NCBI GenBank assembly: GCA_036346275.1
Contig: CM070725.1
Location: 18,342,216-18,406,215, forward strand
Reading direction: 5' to 3'
DNA: 64,000 nt
DNA from: Otatea glauca
Lineage: Eukaryota; Streptophyta; Magnoliopsida; Poales; Poaceae
In this document: positions 53,917-63,616 of the stretch, piece by piece
How the letters are laid out: each line of letters opens with the position of its first letter
Position numbering within the stretch: the stretch's first letter is position 1
Notes under the pieces: generated by a model
Seen by the model: the letters and a program-made list of their open reading frames with translations, nothing else
What the model was told of the DNA's origin: nothing
Database searches by the model: none
Made by a program: the position numbers and the translations under genes

Positions 53917-54799
53917 TGTCGACGATCGGGACCGTCGACCGCAAAAAAAGGGGGAAGGATCGCACGGAGGGGCGAGGCCCAAAGTCGCGTTCGTCCGGGA
54001 AGAGAGATTAGGAGACGTGCAGCACAGGGAAGAAGAACGAGCAAACAGGGGACACAAAGTTTATACTGGTTCGAGCCCCCTAGGTTGGGTAACAGCTCTA
54101 CTCCAGTCTTGCCCGTAGGCGAAAGATGTCTAAGAGCTCCTTGGGAGAGAACTATAGGGAGAGCCTGGCCTCGGGGTCGCTGGGAGGCAACGACCGAGGG
54201 AGCTCGGTGAACGGTGGATTGTACAACTGTTGCCACAGACGTATCTGCGTGTTCCCCTTAGGTTTCTTGGTGTGTTGCCTTGTGCGATCTTGTTACCATT
54301 GCGGTTCTTTGGATGCTGGATCTCTTCCGATCGGGGCGGTCGGGCGCTTTATAGGCTCCCGGTGCTGATCCCGAGGCTGACGTTAGGTGGCCGTTTGTGA
54401 GTTGACGGGAGCAGTTAACCCCAGTTCGCACGTAGGGGGACTGACAGGAGCTGTTGGGTAGTGGTTGACCCTAGTCCCCACGCAGGGGATTCTGACAGGG
54501 GCAGATAGCCTCTAGTCCCCATGCAGGGGGACTGACAAGAGTGGTTGACCCTAGTTCCCACGCAGGGGATGGAGGTCATCCATACATAAAAGAGGAGATC
54601 TATTACATTGAAGTCTGGGCCGGGGGTGCCGAGGTCGAGGAGGTCGTTGAGGTTTGCAGCAGTTTTGGGAAGCTCTTGCCTGAGCTCAGGACCACCCTCG
54701 CCCGAGCTCGGGAACAGTCCTCTGAGCTCAGGGGAGGATGGCCTAAAGCCCCGGGGGGGGGGGGGGCTGGACACGTGTCAGGATGACCGATCCCCGACA
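53917..54799 (-). repeat. Right (5') LTR of the gypsy, 883 bp
   Basis: Complete copy, TG...CA, with inverted TGTCG/CGACA ends. In transcription direction U3 starts at 54799. A G-box palindrome GACACGTGTC lies ~25 bp inside (54772-54781), and the TATA box TATAAAGC at 54347-54355. A run of 13 G at ~54755 may be length-inaccurate. Confidence 0.9.
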
Positions 54800-55376
54800 A
54801 GTACCAAAAGCTCGAATGCAGTCAATTACTCATCACACACTTGGGTAGACCTCCACATGGTCTTTCACTTGATCTTCTTGTAAAGCTCATTAGTAATGAG
54901 ATTTTCAAGAAGTCCGGTGGGCGTCATTCTTGGTAACTCCGATGAGTTGAGAAACAACGTCAGCAAAGTCTCATACTTGCCGGAAGAGCCCAAGCATCTT
55001 ACGAACAATATCAAGATCGGTTAGCGACGCCCCAAGACCCTTGAGCTCATTTACTATGTTATTTAACCGTGAATACATCTCATTGATGTTTTCATGGGGT
55101 AACATAATAAAACTCTCATATTTGATCCAAAGCATATGCAATTTGGCTTGTTTGACAGAGGATGTCCCCTCATGAATTTTTGAGAGGGTTGTCCAAATCT
55201 TATGAGCGGTTTCAAGATTGCTCACTCGATTGAACTCATCCGTGTTCAAAGCGCCAAAAAGAGCATTCATAGCTTGAGCATTGAGATGAGTGTTTCGCTC
55301 TTCTTGTTTCGTTGTGAGTATGGGATTAACTCCCAGAGCGAAACCCTCAACTACAATTCTCCATATACTTGGGCTC
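54800..55376 (-). pseudogene. Copia gag N-terminal half (second segment)
   Basis: UBN2-type gag of the Sirevirus-like copia. Words include RVSNLETAHKIWTTLSKIHE, LHMLWIKYESFIMLPHENIN, EMYSRLNNIVNELKGLG and DLDIVRKMLGL, then a frameshift before TPTGLLENLITNELYKKI. Upstream it joins the 56746-56843 segment across the solo LTR. Downstream it is cut by the LTR-like piece and the gypsy and resumes at ~42060. Confidence 0.85.
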
Positions 55377-56740
55377 TGAAGAGGAACGCGGTATGCTACA
55401 CTAGCACAAAAAAACTACCGCGTAACCAGAAAGCTACTCGCAAGAATGGAGTCACAGATAAGATTACCACTAGACTCGCAGTTGCGGAATCCTTCGCGCG
55501 TCGATGTAGTGGATCGTTCTCGCCGCAGTCGTTGCGTCGATGGAGTGGATCGTCCTCGCCTCACCGTGGATCGTCCTCCCACGCTGCGATCCAAGCAGCG
55601 TCACGCGATAATCCACACGTCCAGGATGGGCAGCGTGCGTCGTGTGCAAGCACTGGTCGCTCGGCGGGGCAACGAGAAGAGGAGGCTAGGGTTTCGAGTG
55701 AATCACTTCTAAACCGTGGGAAAGCACACCCTGCGCCCACTCTCCTCCCCTCCTTATATAGCCATGAGATGAAACCCTAAATCAAGGCCCATCAGCGTGC
55801 TAAGCCCACGAGGTCCATTAATTATGGATCCAATCCAAATTAATGCGTCCCAGCCCATTAAGTGTGTGACCCTGCAGGTTCACGTATGTTTGGACATGAA
55901 TCCGAAAAACTCCTTTTCAATCCAATAGTTGGTAGCGGCTCCTTGCAAAGTATGCCGACTCCCAAACATACTATGATCAAATCGGACAGAACCTATCAAA
56001 AGTACTCATGTAATAATCCCTTTGCCAAGTATATGAAGATTGAACTCAAGGTGAGAAGCATGTCATCCTTTGATGATTCAATCCATCTCTCATATCCGTG
56101 ATATATTAATAAGTTGTGATTGACTCCTCAATCACGGCATGGCCATGCACTTCCTTAATCATATCACACGAGTGCCCTTGTCATATATCTCCGTTTCATT
56201 GGAGTGGCAAATTCCATCTTGATTGCTCACTTCCCTCTGCACGTTTCATAGTAAACATGAAAGCTACCTTTATAACTATCCGGTTAGAAAGTAGTGTTTG
56301 ATAGCCCCAAGGAAAATTATTACACATGTAGGGAATATGACAATCTCAGGTCTAAGGATCATACATCTACTAGGTATGAGATACACTGATGACACATAAG
56401 AATGAAATATTCTCGCAGTGTCCCATTGCGGGTCTATCTAACCCATGTTCTTCAACATGCGTCCACAATGTATAGATGATATCTCTATATCCCATGATCT
56501 ATGAAGCATGATCATCGATCACTACATGTGCTGATCTATTCATCGTTGTCCTATACGATGATATCCGATCAGAGATATTTATTGAATTATATCAATAAGT
56601 AAAGAGCTTTACAAGCAAGTCACATACTTGTTGATCAATACAATGATATACATTCATTGGACCAATAATCGTATTATTATTTATAAACATAGTCATGTTA
56701 CAATCATCTAAATGATTGCCTCAAGGGCATATCACTAACA
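55377..56740 (-). mobile_element. Solo LTR, BARE/Angela-like copia, 1.36 kb, TSD GGCTC
   Basis: Its minus-strand start TGTTAGTGATATGCCCTTGA followed by GGCAATCATTTAG is the hallmark of the BARE/Angela LTR class. Flanked by GGCTC at 55372-55376 and 56741-56745. A minus-strand TATA box (GGCTATATAAGG, ~55752-55763) supports the orientation. It sits within the first ~35 codons of copia gag. The remaining short open frames look non-coding. Confidence 0.85.
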
Positions 56741-56745
56741 GGCTC

Positions 56746-56843
56746 ATGGTCTTGAGATAAACGGTCATACGAATTTTCCAATATGCATAATTTGTGTCAT
56801 CAAAAAATGGCGCTTTACCTATTGACACCCCATCGCTAGCCAT
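56746..56843 (-). pseudogene. Copia gag N-terminus (first segment)
   Basis: ATG at 56841-56843, 42 bp from the primer site. It reads MASDGVSIGKAPFFDDTNYA, then YWKIRMTVYLKTM, the conserved gag opening (F.G.NY..WK..M). Interrupted after ~33 codons by the solo LTR and resumes at 55371 and leftward. Confidence 0.85.
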
Positions 56844-56884
56844 CCTTACTATCTAGGTAGTAAAGTCCCAAAAGAGAGTCCAAA

Positions 56885-56895
56885 CTCTGATACCA
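56885..56895 (-). other. Primer-binding site of the copia (initiator tRNA-Met)
   Basis: Minus strand TGGTATCAGAG, two bases from the LTR end; complementary to the 3' end of initiator tRNA-Met, the usual primer of plant copia elements. Confidence 0.9.
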
Positions 56896-56897
56896 CT

Positions 56898-58589
56898 TGT
56901 AGGATCAAGGATAACCGACTAGAGGGGGGGTAAATAGGAGATTTCTAAATTTTTCGGCTTTAATTGCAATTAATAAAATCACTAAGCAGAAATTACAATT
57001 TTGACAAATTAAAACTAAGATTTCTAATGATCACTAAATGCTCCAACAATTCAAGTACAAGCAAGAAATGATTCTAAGCACAAATGATATACTCAAATTA
57101 CTAGAAATGAAACTTGTGCACAAGAAGGAGAAAAGCAAACCACAAGAGAATGGAACACAAGAATTTGATCCCATGGTCTCGGAGACTTGCTAGTCTCCCC
57201 TAATCCACGTTGAGGTAACTTGAACAACTTCAAGCTGGCTCCAACCTCTTGAGCCTTCCTCGATCACTATGGTAGTTCTTCCCCGCTACAGGTAGGTGAA
57301 CTCCGGCCTTCACAACTTGCCGAGACTTCTTACAATCTCTGTCGAGAAGCTCACCGCGCACGAACGCCTCCAAGCCATCTAGGAGGCGGCAACCTCCAAG
57401 AGTAATAAGCCTTGACACTTGCTTGAGGTCGGATTGAGTGTCTAAAGGCTCAACACTAAATGCTACACTCAAATTTGCTCCTCACTCTCTCAAATGAGAA
57501 TTGAATGCACTAAGGACTGAATTGAACTTGCTAGAGCTCAAATATCAACAATGAGGACCAAGAGAGGCTCTAGAATGCAGGTGAGGAGTATTTATAGCCC
57601 CCCACCAATAAAACTAGCCGTTTGAGCTCGAATCATGCACATGTCAAGATTTTCGGTGCTATTGCCCATGTAGGACCGGTAGCACCAGGCTCCAACCCAA
57701 CAGTTGGAGCAGTGCATAAATACACTGCCAGAGGCTGTTGTGCAGAGGGTTCAGTAGCACCGGGCCCTTTTAAATTTGCTTCAGCCAGAAGGGGGGTTCT
57801 CTGGAATTTTTGCACCGGACACTCTGGCCGGTGCTACCGCTCGTCCGGTAGCACCGGGCTACCATGGGCGGTAGCAACGGACCACCAGAATGCCAAAAAT
57901 GTACCCTTTTGGAATTTTTACACCGGGCATTTAGGCCGGTGCTACCGCTCGCCCGGTAGCACCACACTACCATGCGTGTTAGCACCGGACTGCCAAAATG
58001 CCCAAAATGCAAGCCCTATAGAATTTTCACACCGCTCTAAAGGGCGGTGCTATGCTTCGCCAGATTGCCTTTGGGCTACCAAAGCGGTAACATGGACTAC
58101 CAGTCCCCAAAATACCCTTCTCGGGTTTTACATCACGCTCTGGGGCGATGCTCTCTGGCAGCGGTAGCACCGGGCTACCATGAGCGGTAGCACCGGGCTT
58201 CCAGATGCTTCCTTTATAATTCATAGAATTTTAAATTGGAATCTTAATTTGACATAATGCATGATCTTAAACATATAATTGAGCCTTTAAACCTTAATCG
58301 TCACCAAGATAATCGTCAAGACCCCTCTTAATAGTATGGCCCTATTTATAGTGATCCAATCTTTTCTCCAAACTCCGAGATCGGTAAAAGGCTAGAAAAA
58401 AATCCTTATATTTATACCTTGTCACTTGCTTGACGCATTGATCTTCTTTTGCGCTGCTTTCATGCTTCCTTGTTCACCAATCTTAGGACCAACCTATTTT
58501 CAACATTCTCAAAGAAAATATTAGTCCTTAAACCGCGATTGTCATTAATTACCAAAACCCAAAACGAGTTAGGGGCCTAGATGCTTTCA
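56898..58589 (-). repeat. 5' LTR of the copia, 1.69 kb
   Basis: Starts TGTAGGATCAAGGATAACCG and ends GATGCTTTCA, then GGAGT. Minus-strand TATA box GCTATAAATACTCC (57586-57598). Palindromic words CGGTAGCACCGG/CCGGTGCTACCG recur at 57670-58200 in the U3 part. Conserved AATCCACGTTGAGG (57200). Confidence 0.88.
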
Positions 58590-58689
58590 GGAGTTTCACA
58601 CTTAGTTAGAAAAATCAGCATTGGGTTAGATTAATTCAACATAGAGCATGCCTAGATTTTTCAATGGGAGATGGATGTGAGTGATATGA

Positions 58690-59130
58690 AGCATGGGTTG
58701 AATCAATTTCACATAAACACGTTAACTAGGGTAGGATGATCTGAGTTGGTCAGACCATCAGTCAGATTAATTATGTAGAGAAGTGTTATTTAGAGCTCAA
58801 TGGGACCCAAATGATTTGAGTGGGTTGGGTTATGGGTTAGATCAATTTGACAAAGATTTGGTCTGAGTTGAAGTACATGTGAGTCAGATGATCTGAGTGG
58901 GTCAGAGCATTACCCAAATCAATATCGCAGAGAAGGTGTTCTTGAGATTTCACAATAGCATAGATGATTCGAGCCAAATGGACAATCCAAGTGGGTTAGA
59001 TTATTTGACTTGGTAATTCGATTTGGATTGGATGATCCAAGTGTGTGCAACAACTATATATATTTTTTATGTTGAAACCGTTTAAGCCAGATAATTTTAA
59101 TCTGAGTAGGTTGGATGATCCGACTTAAGG
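58690..59130. repeat. Degenerate tandem words in the U3 of the old LTR
   Basis: Variants of GGATGATC(T/C)GAGTGGGTCAG and GGGTTAGATCAATTT recur roughly every 120 bp. They occupy the position of the palindromic U3 repeats of the younger copia LTR and are probably their older equivalent. Confidence 0.5.
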
Positions 59131-59199
59131 AGATTTTTGAAATATCTATGTCTATTGAGTAGTTTCTGAGGAGGAGAGCTATATATATAGACCCTATGG

Positions 59200-60865
59200 T
59201 AGGGGTGCAATTGGTTCGGATTCGGTCAGATATCGCTCTTTCCGTATCCTAAATCATATTTTTGTCAAATTCGGAATTGGATACGGATAGTGCCGGAAAC
59301 GAATACGGCACGGATAATATCAGTCACAAATTCGAAGCGAATACGGAGTGGAATCAATACGGTATCGAATATTTTTTGTCGAATATCGCGCGAGAATAGA
59401 TACAACATATAGTACACATATCGCAATGATTAATCAACAATATGAGTTCGAATGCAATAGTAATAACCTTACTAACACCACTGGCTACTAGTTACTGCTA
59501 CTCGCAGAAGCCATGGCCAGTGGCGAAACCAGAAATTCTTTGAAGCCTGGGCAAACCACGCACATCGCACCTTGTGACCTAGCACCCGCGTGCGCCATGC
59601 CGCTCCTTGCCACCCTCCCACAAGACACAATGCGACACCCGGCTCTCCGCTTCTCGCCTGTTAATCGGGCTCACTAGTGGTCGTGCGTTGCCCCAAATGC
59701 TGCTGCTTGTTAGGGTATCTCTAAAGGAAATATGTAATTTTCCTAGAATTGAATGTGTAAATCCACTCTAGAAACATGCGAAATCTTGAATTTCATGTTG
59801 TATTACTCCCTACGGTCAGAAAAAATGTCATTATTTACAAAATTCAGTTAATTACAACATTGTGACTAGTGAAATGCTGCAAATTGTAAACTAACCTTAA
59901 TTACAAAATTCGAAGCAGTTTTGAAGTTGCCCTTCCTTTTGCTTTCTCTGTGAACACAAGCTAATGCTTAACTATCCGTTGGTTCAAAATGACACATCTT
60001 TACAACATAACAAATAAAACAACAAAGAAACTAATTAATCAATGATTAGGAGATTGCACGCTCAATGGAAAGAGGCATAGGCACAGGAAGGCTATCTACA
60101 TATGATAGCCGCAGTAGGAGAGAGCGAGCCCGAGCACGACGGCCTCCACCACGTACATCACGCAGAACACGACGACGTCGAGCAGCGCTGATGCCAGCTG
60201 CTCCTTAGGCTCATCGAGAGCCCCGACAGTCGCTTCCACCACAGCGTCCACAACAGGCTGGCCAGACTTGATGCGCCGCCCCCAGCACCCAGATTCTTCC
60301 ACCGCCGCCATTGCGCATACTCCTGCGGCCGCGCCGCGGCTTCTCTGTGCCCTCGTCGACAGCAGCTGCCGGGAACATGGACGCAATCTCAGGGGACCTT
60401 TTGGGCGTCGTCCCCTACTGAATGCCCATGGTTAAGTAGTACCCTGCAGAATCATCCGCCAAAGCCACCCCTGCGCCACGGTGTACCTGCCCTAGGTGAG
60501 GAGCGGGTCGACGATGGGCACTGGCAGGTCGACGTGGTTGCCAGGGAAGAAGCGGGGCCGCGGGAGGCTACTACCATAGAATCGGCTGAGACCCAGTGCC
60601 ACCATCACGTTAGATTTGATCTCACTCTGCCTAGGCGGCTAGGCCAGCCTTATTCGATTTTTGAATATCCGAACTAGTTTATTCGGAAGTATCCAAAAAT
60701 CAACTCGGAATATACCGATCGGACGGATAGTAATCTCCCGAATTCGAAAAAAATATTCGAAACCGAATCCAAATCCGACAACTATCTGAAAAAATATCCA
60801 AATCTGAGCCGAAGCTATCCGGTTGGTCGGTCGGCCAGAAATTATTCGATTCGATTGCACCCCTA
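59200..60865. mobile_element. Non-autonomous hAT element, 1.67 kb
   Basis: Ends TAGGGGTGCAAT and ATTGCACCCCTA. The 8-bp flanks are CCCTATGG (59192-59199) and CCATATGG (60866-60873), one mismatch. Subterminal sequence at both ends is rich in CGGAT/ATCCG words. The interior (59510-60640) is not hAT transposase: it includes a GTGGCGAAACCAGAAATTCT word, a Stowaway-like start at 59809 and a GC-rich segment (60090-60640). The insertion lies just after the TATA box of the old LTR. Confidence 0.82.
60096..60386 (-). other. GC-rich open frame inside the hAT element, possible captured gene piece
   Basis: 96 codons; an inner ATG starts MAAVEESGCWGRR. The C-terminal 35 residues form one hydrophobic, membrane-like stretch (ALLDVVVFCVMYVVEAVVLG, then LALSY). 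Upstream on the same strand, at 60500-60590, another frame reads LSRFYGSSLPRPRFFPGNHV, also plant-gene-like. I recognise neither. GC-content and codon use differ from the AT-rich hAT ends, which would fit gene-fragment capture. It could equally be chance. Confidence 0.3.
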
Positions 60866-61569
60866 CCATATGGATGTTCAAGTTAGCTCTCTTAGGACTC
60901 TATGTCAATAGGCATCATATTGAGGAGCTCAACGGCACTTTGAAGTTTGGATTCAAGATGTTGAGTGTTTTATGAGAGATCGTGAGAGAGATTAGGCCTA
61001 GGTTGTGTATCACTTCTAGTTGCTTGATCTTGCTGGGTCCAAGTGACCTCTTTAGGCTTATTACTTTGGAGACTGGCATCTTCTAGATGGCTTGGACATG
61101 TTGGCTTAGTGAACTCCCTTGAAGAATTTGTGGGAGACACTAGGAGGCGTAGAATGACTAACACGAGTGGAATGGTCTCAAGGCTTGATTCCTTATATGG
61201 TCTCAAGTCGGAGCTATACTCTTGCGAGAGTGCTCCAATAAGGAGTAGGAGAGATCACCAAATCTTCAAAACCTCGGTGAAAAACTGGTTGTGTTCCTTG
61301 TCTCTTTTATGTTTCAACATTTACCTTATTGTCTTTCATTTCCTAGCTTACCAGTTTTGTGTAGGTTTAAACTAGGATGCCAAACTTCACAAAACCTAAG
61401 CACTTAGGTTGAGCTAATATATTTTTTAATTTTAATCTAGTCTCTTGTGAAAAGAATCCTGATTCACCCTCCATTTGTGTATCCGATCCACTTCACTAAC
61501 AATACGCACTTTCTAAGTGAAAGATAGTGAGACAAAAATATATCAGCACAGATTCAATCATTTTTAGCA

Positions 61570-61842
61570 CTACCTCTGTTCTTTTTTACTTGTTCGTTTG
61601 GACATCGTCCAGTCTCTAATAAACACATTACTATTTTCTAATATATTTTTATAAAAATTAACAAAAATATAACGATACGAAAGTACTTTTGGTGGAAAAT
61701 CTAATAATATCATTTCTATGTGACAAATTTAAATAGTTTTTTGTATATTGAAGATCAAATTTTTAAAAATTTTAATTTACATATTTAAAACGTTGCCTAT
61801 TTTAGAATGGAGGAAACGTTACCTATTTTAGAATGGAGGAAG
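61570..61842. mobile_element. Stowaway-like MITE, 273 bp
   Basis: Inverted ends CTACCTCTGTTC and GAATGGAGGAAG with TA at the right (61843) and a mutated CA at the left. AT-rich interior. The right end carries an internal duplication of GTTACCTATTTTAGAATGGA. Confidence 0.65.
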
Positions 61843-61879
61843 TAAATAAAAAGGAATTCACTGTTTCTAATGTATGCTT

Positions 61880-62275
61880 GTAAACGAGTCAAGCTTGAGC
61901 GAGCTTAGGCTTTGAGGCTTGATCTCACTAAAAGCTCGAACCAACCTGAGTTGTGGTCTGAGTCTGAACCCAGTCTTGAGTTCGGCTCGGTTCAAGCTCA
62001 AGTAGACTTGAGCTTGGTAACAATAAACAAGTCGATATGCATAATGTTTCAACAATAAAAAAAGCTCTAACTCGAGCTCGACTTGAGTAAGCTCAGTAAA
62101 AGTTAACATATAGTAATATTTAACAAGTAATTTGTAAATTTACTATGCTTGTGAGCTATTCAAGCTCATCTCGGTGAAGCTCACGAGCTCAGGATCAAGC
62201 TCGAGTTCGACTCATTTGAAGCTTGAATCGAGCCTAAAGTGAGCCGAGTTCAAGCAGCTCACAAACCTCAATCCT
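61880..62275. repeat. hAT-like repeat rich in GCTCGAGCTTGAGC words
   Basis: Alternating AAGCTCGA/TCGAGCTT words with inverted outer parts (GTAAACGAGTCAAGC near 61881 and TTCAAGCAGCTCACAAAC near 62250). This composition is common in grass hAT-type MITEs. No target duplication identified. Confidence 0.5.
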
Positions 62276-62459
62276 TTTTTATAGCCCTATTCGGATGCAA
62301 GCAACTAACTCATCAAAGCAAAAGGTGAAGCAACTACTCAATCATACCAACGTATGACAAGATAGGCTCAAACGATACATTAGAAAGTAGCATCTTTGAA
62401 GACGGAAATATGGATGTTTGGATTTTCTTTCTTTTTTTCTTTTGATACATTAAAAAGTA

Positions 62460-63600
62460 GCATCTTTGAAGACGGAATTTGAGATGAAAGATTTAGAGAA
62501 GACCAAATATTATCTTGGCTTGTAGATTGAACATTTGTATGATGACATATTGTTGCAAGAAAGTCCTGAAGATTTTTTTTACCTTGATAAATCTCATCCA
62601 CTTGGTACTCGAATGATCGTTAGGTTGTTTGTGTGGAGAAAGATCCATATTGATCTAACCATTAGAATAAAGAAATACTGGGACTAGAGATCTTGTACTT
62701 CAGTACTTTTGGAGCAATTTTATATCTTACAAATTTTATCAGGGCTGATATTGAATTTGTAGTGAGTATTTTAGCAAGATATAGTTTCTAGTCTACTAAG
62801 AGGTATTGGAATGGGATTGAAGGTATTCTTAGGTACCTACAAGGTACTAGGGATCTTGAACTCTATCATCCCAAGGGTCAAGATACTAAAATCATTAGAT
62901 ACTCAGATGCTTAGGGTTGTGCACAGTATCACCAAACCAAAAAAACCGTGCCAAAAAAACCAAACCGAACCGATCAACACGATTTGACCGATATACGGTA
63001 TTCGGTATGGTATGGCAATTTTTTGATTTTTGGGATACGGTTTTTTTGATAAAAACTGCAAGTAAACCGAATACCAAAATAAAAAAAAATACATGTATAA
63101 TTAGATAAAGTAATGGTCAATTGTGTATAAAGTATAGTTTCACATGAAAATAATATCACTAGATTTATCAAAGTAATGGCCAAATGTGTGTAATATTTTT
63201 TACTAACGTATAATTAGATAGAGTAATGGTCAAATGTGTGTATTAGAAACCGTATCGATGTCCAAATGATAAGTAAAAAAGAACAATTCACACTAGTTTG
63301 GTAAATATGGTATTTACCGATACCGAACCAAAATATTATGGTATTTATCGATACCAAACCAAAGTTCTATTTGGTATATTTGGTATCACATTTTCATTAA
63401 CGTATTTCTTTAAAAACCGTATTTACCAATTATACCGTATGCACAACCCTACAGATGCTAACTATCTTTCTGATCCTCACAATACCAAGTCATAGACTGG
63501 ATATGTTTTTCTAAGCGAGAATACAACCGTCTCCTAGAAGCCTATCAAGCAAACAATAGTTGCTACATCAACTAATCATTCAAAAATAATAGCATTATAT
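62460..63600 (+). pseudogene. Copia reverse transcriptase C-terminus and RNase H fragment
   Basis: Plus-strand reading: FEMKDLEKTKYYLGL (62480-62525), ADIEFVVSILARYS (62745-62790), RYWNGIEGILRYLQGTRDLE (62800-62860), YHPKGQDTKIIRYSDA, then after the MITE NYLSDPHNTKSxTGYVF (63462-63510) and KPIKQTIVATSTNHSKIIAL (63540-63598). These are the conserved end of copia RT and the RNase H domain. It has several stops and frameshifts and is split by the hAT MITE at 62912. No LTR was found next to it; it need not belong to the LTR ending at 61501. Confidence 0.85.
62912..63451. mobile_element. hAT-type MITE, 540 bp, perfect 8-bp TSD
   Basis: Ends TAGGGTTGTGCA and TGCACAACCCTA, flanked by CAGATGCT at 62904-62911 and 63452-63459. 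AT-rich, with GGTATTTACCGATACC-type internal inverted words. No coding capacity. Confidence 0.92.
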
Positions 63601-63616
63601 AGGGCCCCTCGTGAGT

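Larger units (their letters stand above)
42797..54799 (-). mobile_element. Non-autonomous Ty3-gypsy-type LTR retrotransposon (gag only)
   Basis: LTR ends are TGTCGACGATCGGGACC and GATCCCCGACA. The target duplication AGTAC is at 42792-42796 and 54800-54804. The 5' LTR is at the right (53917-54799, 883 bp), with a minus-strand TATA box TATAAAGC (54347-54355). The putative primer site TGGCGCCCACCGTG begins two bases inside it (about 53901-53914 on the minus strand). A degraded gag follows, then repeats, but there is no pol. The polypurine-like tract CTCGGGGGCTGGT abuts the left LTR. The left LTR (42797-46567) is split by a solo LTR, and the interior by another. Confidence 0.85.
39269..58589 (-). 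mobile_element. Sirevirus-type Ty1-copia retrotransposon with nested insertions
   Basis: Flanked by GGAGT at 39264-39268 and 58590-58594. The 5' LTR is 56898-58589, the primer site 56885-56895, gag starts at 56843 and integrase is at 39690-40271, all on the minus strand. Only about 146 bp of the 3' LTR remain (39269 to ~39415), fused directly to the integrase C-terminal region; reverse transcriptase, RNase H and the polypurine tract are missing. It contains a Tourist-like MITE, an LTR-like piece, a gypsy element and a solo LTR. It cannot be autonomous. Confidence 0.88.
38873..61501 (+). mobile_element. Old plus-strand Sirevirus-type copia LTR, split by later insertions
   Basis: Starts TGAAAGCATCTAG(C), the same start as the reverse complement of the intact copia LTR end (58571-58589). 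It ends GATTCACCCTCC...GATCC....TAACA at 61501, matching the GACTAGAGGGGGGTGAATAG end class. Pieces are 38873-39263, 58595-59199 and 60866-61501, about 1.63 kb in total, close to the 1.69-kb LTR of the inserted copia. A TATA box (GCTATATATATAG, 59179-59191) and the word GGCTTATTACT (61057) are in the expected order. No target duplication or primer site is visible, so it is probably a solo or truncated LTR. Confidence 0.7.

Noticed and set aside
46305..54883. Pairs of open frames in 46.3-46.6 kb and 54.4-54.9 kb
   Set aside because: These are the same gypsy LTR sequence read twice; non-coding LTR.
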